5,182 bases of DNA from Clostridia bacterium (GTDB lineage: Bacteria; Bacillota; Clostridia; Christensenellales; Borkfalkiaceae), in contig JAGCLN010000126.1 in the NCBI GenBank assembly GCA_017646945.1, positions 1-5,182 of the forward strand, written 5' to 3'. The notes below the pieces were generated by a model. The model was not told the origin of the DNA. It saw only the letters and a program-made list of their open reading frames with translations, and searched no databases. Positions 1 through 4,799 of the stretch are shown one piece after another (position 1 is the stretch's first letter; each line of letters starts with the position of its first letter). The position numbers and the translations under genes are program-made.

Positions 1-1306
1 CTTCGTAGTTGTCACTCGCAAGCGACCAACCTTCTTTATTCTTAGCATACTCAGTTAAGTCGTCAATAACCTTTTGACCGTAATCTTTAAAATCGTCAAG
101 TAAAATATTCATTCTAAACTCAACGCTTTCTTTGGGTTCTTCTAAGCAATCAATGAGAGAATTTAAAGTGTAACCTTGCTTCTTACCGCGAGCAAGTTCG
201 ATTAAAAGTTTGGTAACGATATACGCGCCGTCATCTAAAAAGTAATTTTCTTTGAACGCGCCGTGACCGGAAGTTTCAATTGCGAGTTGGCTATCTTTAC
301 CTTCGTTATTTAGCCTTATAGACTCGTTTATAACGTTTCTATAACCCCTTTTGAAACGGTGGTGAACACCGCCTTTTTCCTTTATAAATTTAGCAAGACC
401 AGTTGAAGTAATAGAATCGGTAACGATAGTCGTACCGGGGTGTTCTTTTAACAAGATTGCCGAAAGCATTGCAATAATTCTATTGCGGTTAAGTTCAGAC
501 CCGTCGGATAAAACTGCGCCTGCCCTATCAACGTCCGTATCGAAAATGATACCAAGGTCCGCGCCCGCTTGGTTAACGGCTTCGGTAATGCTCTTCATAG
601 CGTCTTTATCTTCGGGGTTGGGAATATGGTTGGGGAAACTACCGTCAGGCTCTAAAAATCTACTGCCGTTAGTATCTGCGCCTAACGGTTTTAAAACCTT
701 GTCAACGTAAAAACCGCCTGCGCCGTTGCCCGCGTCAACAACGATTTTGAAACCTTTTAACGACTCTTGTTCACCAGTTGCGCTTCTAATCTTATCCGCC
801 AAGATTTGAGAATAAGCGTTCATAAACTCGCCGATTGAATAACTTCCTTTTGCTAAACCCGTTCCATCGCCGTTTTCGGCAAAAGCCAAAATTTCTTTAA
901 TATCCGCCTTTTCAAGACCGCCACCTGCGGTAAAGAATTTAAAACCGTTTCTGTTAAACGGCAAGTGGCTTGCGGTAATCATAACCGAGCCGTCAAACTC
1001 ATAACCTTTGGTTACGGTTGACATAAACATCGCAGGGGTGGACGCCATGCCAAAATCGGTAACCAAAATACCGCTATCCACCATACTTTCGCATATCCAG
1101 TTAGAAAGGGTTTCGCCAGATAATCTACTATCTCTACCAACCGCTACTCTAAGTTCGGTTTTACCGGTTTTGTTTTTAAGCCAAACGGCAAAGCCACGGC
1201 CTATATCTTTACACACCTTTTCGGTAAGGTTAACGCTTTGACCTTCAACGCCTTCGAGCGCAACGCCACGAATATCGCTACCATTTTGAAGTTTCTTGTA
1301 ATCCAT
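1..1306 (-). CDS. Phosphohexomutase (phosphoglucomutase/phosphomannomutase family), 3'-truncated by window edge
   Basis: Alpha-D-phosphohexomutase, expected to move phosphate between C1 and C6 of a hexose phosphate (glucose or mannose) in the cytoplasm and so feed nucleotide-sugar synthesis. The first 435 residues are visible; the C-terminal phosphate-binding domain lies off the left edge. Seen in order: N-terminal SDIRG (10-14), phosphoserine loop TASHLPFNRNG (111-121, catalytic S113), domain-2 motif VVDAGNGAG (189-197), metal loop DTDVDR (256-261, ligands D256, D258, D260), FKRGYRNVI (318-326) and sugar-binding loop ETSGHG (344-349). Canonical enzymes have TASHNP, DGDADR and GExSGH; as I recall, these variants resemble a plant plastid phosphosugar mutase-like subfamily, so sugar specificity is uncertain. 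Start: an ATG at 1318 is in frame, but GGAG at 1313-1316 sits 6 bases before the ATG at 1306, which I prefer. It has its own promoter, divergent from the peptidase gene. Confidence 0.93.
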   Translation of the reverse strand, partial: MDYKKLQNGSDIRGVALEGVEGQSVNLTEKVCKDIGRGFAVWLKNKTGKTELRVAVGRDSRLSGETLSNWICESMVDSGILVTDFGMASTPAMFMSTVTKGYEFDGSVMITASHLPFNRNGFKFFTAGGGLEKADIKEILAFAENGDGTGLAKGSYSIGEFMNAYSQILADKIRSATGEQESLKGFKIVVDAGNGAGGFYVDKVLKPLGADTNGSRFLEPDGSFPNHIPNPEDKDAMKSITEAVNQAGADLGIIFDTDVDRAGAVLSDGSELNRNRIIAMLSAILLKEHPGTTIVTDSITSTGLAKFIKEKGGVHHRFKRGYRNVINESIRLNNEGKDSQLAIETSGHGAFKENYFLDDGAYIVTKLLIELARGKKQGYTLNSLIDCLEEPKESVEFRMNILLDDFKDYGQKVIDDLTEYAKNKEGWSLASDNYE

Positions 1307-1312
1307 AACTTT

Positions 1313-1316
1313 CTCC
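1313..1316 (-). promoter_or_regulatory. Ribosome binding site deciding the mutase start
   Basis: GGAG on the minus strand, 6 bases before the ATG at 1306. It overlaps the in-frame upstream ATG at 1318 (ATGGAG), which lacks a purine-rich site of its own; just upstream of it lies the palindrome GTTTGCT/AGCAAAC. Initiation at 1306 is therefore favoured. Confidence 0.7.
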
Positions 1317-1319
1317 ATT

Positions 1320-1334
1320 GTTTGCTAAGCAAAC
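1320..1334. repeat. Perfect 7-bp inverted repeat in the mutase leader
   Basis: GTTTGCT-a-AGCAAAC, perfect arms with one central base, ending 13 bases before the mutase ATG at 1306 and inside its predicted 5' leader. The one-base centre is too tight for an RNA hairpin without opening some pairs, so a DNA operator is as likely as an RNA element. No regulator can be named. Confidence 0.4.
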
Positions 1335-1381
1335 GGTTATATTTTTAGCCTGAGCAACTCTTTAATTTTAATCGCACATAT

Positions 1382-1410
1382 ATTTTAGCACGCTCAAAAA
1401 TTAAAATCAA
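1382..1410 (-). promoter_or_regulatory. Sigma-A-type promoter for the phosphohexomutase gene
   Basis: Read on the minus strand: -35 TTGATT (1410-1405), 17-bp spacer, -10 TAAAAT (1387-1382). The spacer ends in TGC directly before the -10, a partial extended -10. Predicted transcription start is near 1375, giving a leader of about 70 bases that contains the inverted repeat at 1320-1334. Confidence 0.7.
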
Positions 1411-1462
1411 TACGCGCGAGCGTAAATTTGCCGTTTTTTTAATATATTTGGTAATATTTCCA

Positions 1463-1491
1463 TTTACATTTGCAATCTTATAAGGTAAAAT
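1463..1491 (+). promoter_or_regulatory. Sigma-A-type promoter for the M20 peptidase gene
   Basis: -35 TTTACA (1463-1468), 17-bp spacer, -10 TAAAAT (1486-1491). Predicted start is near 1498, leaving a leader of only about 15 bases that contains the ribosome binding site AAGGAG (1503-1508), 5 bases before the ATG at 1514. Confidence 0.7.
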
Positions 1492-1500
1492 ATATTTACC
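1484..1500. promoter_or_regulatory. Operator-like inverted repeat over the peptidase -10 region
   Basis: GGTAAA (1484-1489) and TTTACC (1495-1500) are perfect inverted arms 5 bases apart, covering the -10 hexamer and likely start site. A related imperfect palindrome, GGTAATATTTCC, lies at 1450-1461, just upstream of the -35. Two related sites bracketing a promoter suit repressor binding, but the bases are simple AT-rich ones and chance is a real alternative. Confidence 0.3.
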
Positions 1501-1513
1501 TCAAGGAGAAATT

Positions 1514-2650
1514 ATGGAATTAAACGAATATTTAAAAGAACTTGAATACTTAGTTAATATTGATAGCGACTCTTTTGACCCTGATGGCGTTAATAAAGTA
1601 GCAAGCTATTTCTCAGATAAGTTTAAGGAATTAGGTTGGATAGTTAAAGAATATGAGCCTGCCGATAAAAAACTTGGTAAATGCTTAGTTTGCGTAAATA
1701 GGATTTCAACGCATTACGACTTATTAGCAATCGGGCATATGGACACCGTTTTTAAGAAAGGAACTTGCGCAGAAAGACCGTTCAAAATAATAGAGGGCAA
1801 AGCGTTTGGACCAGGCGTTGCCGATATGAAACACGGCTCGCTTATGATGTATTATCTTTTCAAGGAACTTCCAAAGGAAGTTAACGATAATCTTAATATA
1901 GTTGCAATATTTAACCCTGATGAAGAAATCGGTAGTGTTTTTTCAAAAACGATATATGCTGATTACGCTAAAATTAGTGATTACGCTTTCGTTTACGAAA
2001 CGTCAATGGAAAATACAGGCGCTTGCTCGGCAAGAAAAGGTTCTATACTGTTTGAAGTTGAATTTATAGGAAAATCTGGGCACTCTGCTTACGTTGATAT
2101 AAACGGCGCGGTATCTGCTATTCACGAAATGGGAAGGTGGATTACTAAATTTGACGCGATGAATAATTTTGAAATAGGAACAACGGTAAACGTTGGGCTT
2201 GTAAGCGGTGGTGTGAAACCAAACGTGGTTGCAGATAACGCTAAAATTACCATAGATATAAGATACAAGCAAGCGACTGAATATCAAAGGTTTATGGATT
2301 TAGTTGACCGCTTAACCAAACAAGCAAACGAAAAGGGCATAAAAATAAACCTTTCAATGAGTGAAAAACCACCGTTTATTCCTAATGAAAAAGCCATAGA
2401 ATATATCAATCACGTTGAGCGCCTTGCAAAAGAGAACGGGTTTAATTTTAACCACTCGCTACGCGGTGGTGTTTCAGACGCTAACTTTATATCTCAATAC
2501 GGCGCAATATGTTTAGACGGGCTTGGTCCTACCGGCGCGCAAGACCACTCGGAAAACGAGTATATGGTTATAAGTTCAGTTATCCCGTACTTTGAACTTT
2601 CAAAACTTTTAATAAAAGACTTAGCAGATAAAAAAACTAAACAACTATAA
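1514..2650 (+). CDS. M20-family zinc metallopeptidase (carboxypeptidase G2-like)
   Basis: Cytoplasmic metallohydrolase of 378 residues, expected to cleave a peptide or amide bond next to a free carboxylate using two zinc ions. The full M20 ligand set is visible: H75 in GHMDTVF with catalytic D77, bridging D104 in GPGVADMKHG, general base E137 and ligand E138 in NPDEEIG, E162 in YET, and H345 in QDHSENE. Residues about 176-285 form the inserted dimerisation ('lid') domain, including KSGHSA (H190) and GGVKPNVVAD (232-241). Length is normal for the family; no signal peptide or membrane segment is seen. The spacing and the GPGVADMK motif resemble glutamate carboxypeptidase/CPG2-type members more than ArgE, DapE or PepT, but the substrate cannot be read from sequence. 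AAGGAG lies 5 bases before the ATG. It is monocistronic, with its own promoter and a hairpin after the stop. Confidence 0.92.
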   Translation: MELNEYLKELEYLVNIDSDSFDPDGVNKVASYFSDKFKELGWIVKEYEPADKKLGKCLVCVNRISTHYDLLAIGHMDTVFKKGTCAERPFKIIEGKAFGPGVADMKHGSLMMYYLFKELPKEVNDNLNIVAIFNPDEEIGSVFSKTIYADYAKISDYAFVYETSMENTGACSARKGSILFEVEFIGKSGHSAYVDINGAVSAIHEMGRWITKFDAMNNFEIGTTVNVGLVSGGVKPNVVADNAKITIDIRYKQATEYQRFMDLVDRLTKQANEKGIKINLSMSEKPPFIPNEKAIEYINHVERLAKENGFNFNHSLRGGVSDANFISQYGAICLDGLGPTGAQDHSENEYMVISSVIPYFELSKLLIKDLADKKTKQL

Positions 2651-2654
2651 CGTC

Positions 2655-2682
2655 AAAGGCGTGGCACGTTAGCCACGCCTTT
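2655..2682 (+). terminator. Hairpin terminator after the M20 peptidase gene
   Basis: AAAGGCGTGGC (2655-2665) pairs perfectly with GCCACGCCTTT (2672-2682) around a 6-base loop, beginning 4 bases after the stop codon. The T-tract is short (TTT, then an AT-rich run), so termination may be incomplete. Alternatively it is an mRNA 3'-end stabiliser. Confidence 0.75.
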
Positions 2683-2725
2683 ACTATATTATTTTAATTG
2701 TTGTTTCTTAAAGCGGTTTATTTCA

Positions 2726-2754
2726 TTGACAAAAATGCAATAATAATCTAAAAT
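2726..2754 (+). promoter_or_regulatory. Near-consensus promoter driving a leaderless suf-type mRNA
   Basis: -35 TTGACA (2726-2731, perfect), 17-bp spacer, -10 TAAAAT (2749-2754). A start site 6-8 bases beyond the -10 falls at 2760-2762, while the ATG is at 2764. The transcript should thus have 2-4 leader bases or fewer. No Shine-Dalgarno-like purine run occurs between the -10 and the ATG. Confidence 0.8.
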
Positions 2755-2763
2755 AAAAACGCT

Positions 2764-3486
2764 ATGTTAGAACTTAGAAACGTTTGCTTTACCGCTGAGA
2801 ATGAAGACGGTAAAAAAGATATTATCAATAACGTAAGTTTATCGCTTGACGAAAAGTTTATTGCTTTCACCGGCCCTAACGGTGGTGGCAAGTCTACCCT
2901 TGCAAAAATCATTATGGGTATTATTAAACCTACGAGCGGTAAAATTTACTTGGACGGCGAAGATATTACCGACCTTTCTATTACCGAACGCGCTCACAAG
3001 GGCTTGGCGTTCGCGTTTCAACAACCCGTAAGGTTTAAAGGTATTACCGTTTCGGATATCGTTAACCTTGCAAGCGGTAAAAAACTTACCGTAACTGAAG
3101 TTTGCTCATACCTTTCAGAAGTTGGGCTTTGCGCAAGAGAGTACGTTAATCGTGAAATAAACGCAAGTTTATCAGGTGGCGAACTCAAGCGTATCGAAAT
3201 TGCCGCAACTATGGCACGCGGAGCAAAGTTCACTATTTTCGACGAGCCCGAAGCAGGTATTGACCTTTGGAGTTTCAATAGTTTAATCAAGGTTTTTGAA
3301 AGGCTTTCGCAAAAGACGAACGGCTCGTTACTTATCATTTCGCACCAAGAAAGAATACTCAATATTGCAGACCGCATTATCGTTGTTGCTAACGGCAAAA
3401 TTAAGTCAGACGGGGCAAAGGCGGATATTCTTCCCGATATTTTAAAAGGTTCCGCTTGCCAAGTGCTTACGGAAAAGGGGGAATAA
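2764..3486 (+). CDS. SufC-like ABC ATPase of a minimal Fe-S cluster assembly system (SmsC-type)
   Basis: Cytosolic ABC-type ATPase of 240 residues; by family it powers conformational change in its SufB-type partner during Fe-S cluster assembly and is not a transporter subunit. Seen: Walker A GPNGGGKST (37-45), Q-loop region FAFQQP (83-88), signature LSGGELKR (136-143), Walker B FTIFDEPEAGID (156-167, catalytic E161) and switch histidine H194 in ISHQE. Length is normal for SufC, with no membrane segment. DEPEAGID in place of the DEIDSGLD of classical SufC, and a short scaffold as its only partner, point to the minimal SufCB ('SMS') type of archaea and anaerobic bacteria. The ATG at 2764 is supported by a typical family N-terminus (MLELRNV) but has no ribosome binding site; the promoter suggests leaderless translation. 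The stop is one base from the next start. Confidence 0.9.
   Translation: MLELRNVCFTAENEDGKKDIINNVSLSLDEKFIAFTGPNGGGKSTLAKIIMGIIKPTSGKIYLDGEDITDLSITERAHKGLAFAFQQPVRFKGITVSDIVNLASGKKLTVTEVCSYLSEVGLCAREYVNREINASLSGGELKRIEIAATMARGAKFTIFDEPEAGIDLWSFNSLIKVFERLSQKTNGSLLIISHQERILNIADRIIVVANGKIKSDGAKADILPDILKGSACQVLTEKGE
3477..3481 (+). promoter_or_regulatory. Ribosome binding site of the SufB/D-like gene inside the end of the ATPase gene
   Basis: GGGGG, followed by A, lies 6 bases before the ATG at 3488 and within the last codons of the upstream gene. It pairs with the anti-Shine-Dalgarno CCUCC through one G-U wobble. With stop and start one base apart, translational coupling is likely, in contrast to the leaderless first gene. 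Confidence 0.6.
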
Positions 3487-3487
3487 T

Positions 3488-4411
3488 ATGGCGCTTGATA
3501 CTATTCAAAAAAATCTTTTAAAAGAAGTTGCCGACCTTGAGTCTATCCCCGAAGGCGCTTACAATATTCGTTCAAACGGCAAAACGTTATCGAGAAACGT
3601 TACCGCTAATATTGATATCGTTCAAAAAACGGATAAGCCCGGCATTGATATTATTGTTAAAAAAAGTGAAAAGCGCGAACGCGTTGATATCCCCGTAATC
3701 ATTACCGAAACGGGCATTAAAGACCTTGTTTATAACGATTTTTATATCGAAGACGGGGCGGACGTTATTATCGTTGCAGGTTGCGGTATCCATTCCGTTC
3801 ATGATGGCGACACTTCGCACGATGGTATTCACTCTTTCCACGTTGGAAAGAACGCAAAAGTTCTCTACTATGAAAAACATTACGGTAGCGGTGACGGTAA
3901 CGGCAAAAAACTTATGAATCCCACCACCGTTGTTGAAATTGACGAAGGCGGTTCAATGACTATGGAAACGGCTCAAATTAAGGGCGTTGATTCCACCGTT
4001 AGAAAGACTACCGCCACGTTAGGCGCAAACGCTACGCTTATCATTCACGAAAAGATTATGACCCACGGCGAACAATACGCCGAAACGGACTTTAACGTGG
4101 ATATAAACGGCGATGGCGCAAACGTTCACGTTGTTTCAAGAGCGGTTGCAAAAGACAATTCCGTTCAAAAGTTCTATTCAGTAGTAAACGGCAACTGCGC
4201 TTGTTCAGGCAGAACTGAGTGCGACGCTATCGTTATGGATAAAGCAAAGGTTTTAGCGCTTCCCGGCCTTAATGCAAACAGCGTTGACGCATCACTCGTT
4301 CACGAAGCGGCAATCGGTAAAATCGCAGGCGAACAACTTATAAAACTTATGACACTTGGTCTTACAGAACAAGAAGCGGAAGAACAAATCGTAAACGGCT
4401 TTTTAAAATAA
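3488..4411 (+). CDS. Short SufB/SufD-family Fe-S cluster scaffold (SmsB-type)
   Basis: Cytosolic partner of the upstream ATPase; by family, a beta-helix protein on which a nascent Fe-S cluster is built. At 307 residues it is well below E. coli SufB (about 495) and SufD (about 420), matching the minimal SufB-like form. The C-terminal core is clear: GRTECDA (241-247), HEAAIGKIAGEQL (272-284), then MTLGLTEQEAEEQIVNGF. H272 and E273 correspond to the conserved HE pair of SufB; C245, 27 residues earlier, is a candidate for its essential cysteine. Residues 97-118 carry C99, H102, H105, H111, H115 and H118, a dense cluster of potential metal ligands that I believe recurs in short SufB-like proteins. 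No SufS, SufU or SufE gene is in the window, so the sulfur donor is encoded elsewhere or sulfide is used. Confidence 0.9.
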   Translation: MALDTIQKNLLKEVADLESIPEGAYNIRSNGKTLSRNVTANIDIVQKTDKPGIDIIVKKSEKRERVDIPVIITETGIKDLVYNDFYIEDGADVIIVAGCGIHSVHDGDTSHDGIHSFHVGKNAKVLYYEKHYGSGDGNGKKLMNPTTVVEIDEGGSMTMETAQIKGVDSTVRKTTATLGANATLIIHEKIMTHGEQYAETDFNVDINGDGANVHVVSRAVAKDNSVQKFYSVVNGNCACSGRTECDAIVMDKAKVLALPGLNANSVDASLVHEAAIGKIAGEQLIKLMTLGLTEQEAEEQIVNGFLK

Positions 4412-4413
4412 GG

Positions 4414-4450
4414 CGTTAAAACCGCATCAATTTTGTTGATTTTTTAAACG
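4414..4450 (+). terminator. Weak intrinsic terminator after the Fe-S operon
   Basis: ATCAA (4426-4430), loop TTTTG, TTGAT (4436-4440), then five T. The flanks can extend the stem: CGTT-AAAA at 4414-4421 against TTTT-A-AACG at 4442-4450. The core is only 5 bp and AT-rich, so read-through is likely. The 3' arm TTGAT doubles as most of the -35 box of the tRNA promoter. Confidence 0.45.
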
Positions 4451-4464
4451 TTTTAATATATAAT
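4436..4464 (+). promoter_or_regulatory. Strong promoter for tRNA-Ser
   Basis: -35 TTGATT (4436-4441), 17-bp spacer, -10 TATAAT (4459-4464, perfect). The expected start is near 4471, about 28 bases before the mature tRNA 5' end at 4499. This is the best -10 in the window, as expected for a stable-RNA gene. Confidence 0.8.
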
Positions 4465-4465
4465 G

Positions 4466-4494
4466 ATTTGGCAAGTTAAGAAACTTTGCCAAAT
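4466..4494. repeat. 12-bp hairpin spanning the start site and tRNA leader
   Basis: ATTTGGCAAGTT (4466-4477) pairs with AACTTTGCCAAAT (4482-4494) with a single bulged T and a 4-base loop (AAGA). The predicted start at about 4471 lies inside the left arm, so RNA would keep only the inner part (GCAAGTT with AACTTTGC). It may be a pre-tRNA leader hairpin just upstream of the RNase P site, or a DNA palindrome over the start site. Confidence 0.55.
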
Positions 4495-4498
4495 ATGT

Positions 4499-4588
4499 GG
4501 AGAGATGTCAGAGCGGTCGAATGTGCTCGCTTGGAAAGCGGGTAGGCCTTAACGGGTCTCGCAGGTTCAAATCCTGTTCTCTCCGCCA
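4499..4588 (+). tRNA. tRNA-Ser (anticodon GGA), CCA encoded
   Basis: Decodes UCC and UCU. The acceptor stem GGAGAGA (4499-4505) pairs with TCTCTCC (4578-4584), followed by discriminator G4585 and encoded CCA (4586-4588). The anticodon stem CTCGC/GCGGG encloses loop TTGGAAA, whose central GGA is the anticodon. The long variable arm (AGGCC/GGTCT) is the class II feature of serine tRNAs. The T-arm is GCAGG-TTCAAAT-CCTGT. The D-stem (TCA/TGT) has a T-T mismatch at its first pair. The 90-nt length is normal. The 3' end from T-loop through CCA is duplicated downstream at 4778-4799. Confidence 0.95.
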
Positions 4589-4589
4589 C
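4568..4589 (+). repeat. tRNA 3'-end direct repeat, copy 1 (within tRNA-Ser)
   Basis: A 22-base segment from the T-loop through CCA plus one C, identical to 4778-4799. tRNA 3' ends are classic tyrosine-integrase attachment cores, so the pair could be attL/attR of a mini-element of about 210 bp. Alternatively it is a partial tRNA duplication. Confidence 0.9.
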
Positions 4590-4642
4590 AATAAAAGGAG
4601 AAGGTTTTTGCATTCTCATTTTATTGTTGTTAGAACTAAAAA

Positions 4643-4657
4643 AGAACAGGATTTGAA
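4643..4657 (-). repeat. Inverted 15-base copy of the tRNA-Ser T-arm/acceptor segment
   Basis: AGAACAGGATTTGAA is the exact reverse complement of 4566-4580 in the tRNA and, over its first 13 bases, of 4778-4790. In RNA from the plus strand it is antisense to the tRNA T-loop, T-stem 3' strand and the start of the acceptor 3' strand. A 15-base exact match with a tRNA so close by is unlikely to be chance. Confidence 0.85.
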
Positions 4658-4732
4658 AGGGGAAGCGTTTTGCGGTTTGCAAAACGGTTTGCTAACTCAA
4701 AGCGTATAACCGATATAAGTTAAAGAGCAAAC

Positions 4733-4755
4733 TAAACAGTCCAGTGGACTGTTTA
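4733..4755. repeat. Perfect 23-base palindrome
   Basis: The arms TAAACAGTCCA and TGGACTGTTTA are exact reverse complements around a single central G. In RNA the inner pairs would open to form a small loop. In DNA it has the form of an operator, recombinase or cruciform site. It sits between hairpin H3 and the partial tRNA copy. Confidence 0.85.
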
Positions 4756-4762
4756 CTGGGGT

Positions 4763-4799
4763 GGCCTCGCAAAGAGCCAAATCCTGTTCTCTCCGCCAC
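4763..4799 (+). repeat. Partial tRNA-Ser 3' copy, copy 2 of the direct repeat
   Basis: 4778-4799 is identical to 4568-4589. Resemblance extends upstream: GGCCTCGCA (4763-4771) matches GGTCTCGCA of the tRNA variable/T-arm region with one change, after which AAGAGC replaces GGTT. The 5' half of a tRNA is absent, so it is not a functional tRNA gene. It is either a tRNA fragment, an attachment-site copy or part of a structured RNA. Confidence 0.75.

Noticed and set aside
483..1241. Plus-strand open frames opposite the phosphohexomutase (483-710, 1008-1241)
   Set aside because: The minus-strand frame is continuous and carries all family motifs; these are shadows.
2003..2287. Minus-strand open frame of 94 codons inside the M20 peptidase
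   Set aside because: It lies within a gene carrying all conserved metal ligands and is a shadow of its codon bias.
2658..2679. GCGTGGC/GCCACGC heptamers shared by the peptidase terminator and the outer stem at 4794-4838
   Set aside because: Short and in opposite arm order; in the second case one arm derives from the tRNA CCA end, so common origin is not supported.
3018..3398. Minus-strand open frame of 126 codons inside the SufC-like gene
   Set aside because: It is antisense to the signature, Walker B and H-loop coding region, with no family resemblance. The same applies to 2839-3024, 2846-3031, 3587-3880 and 3726-3917.
4476..4709. Open frames on both strands across tRNA-Ser (4497-4709 plus, 4476-4682 minus)
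   Set aside because: They are translations of the tRNA gene and its flanking hairpins; no ribosome binding site and no protein family resemblance.
4733..4799. Possible CRISPR or tandem-repeat array
   Set aside because: There are only two direct copies of the tRNA end, 210 bp apart, with no regular spacers.
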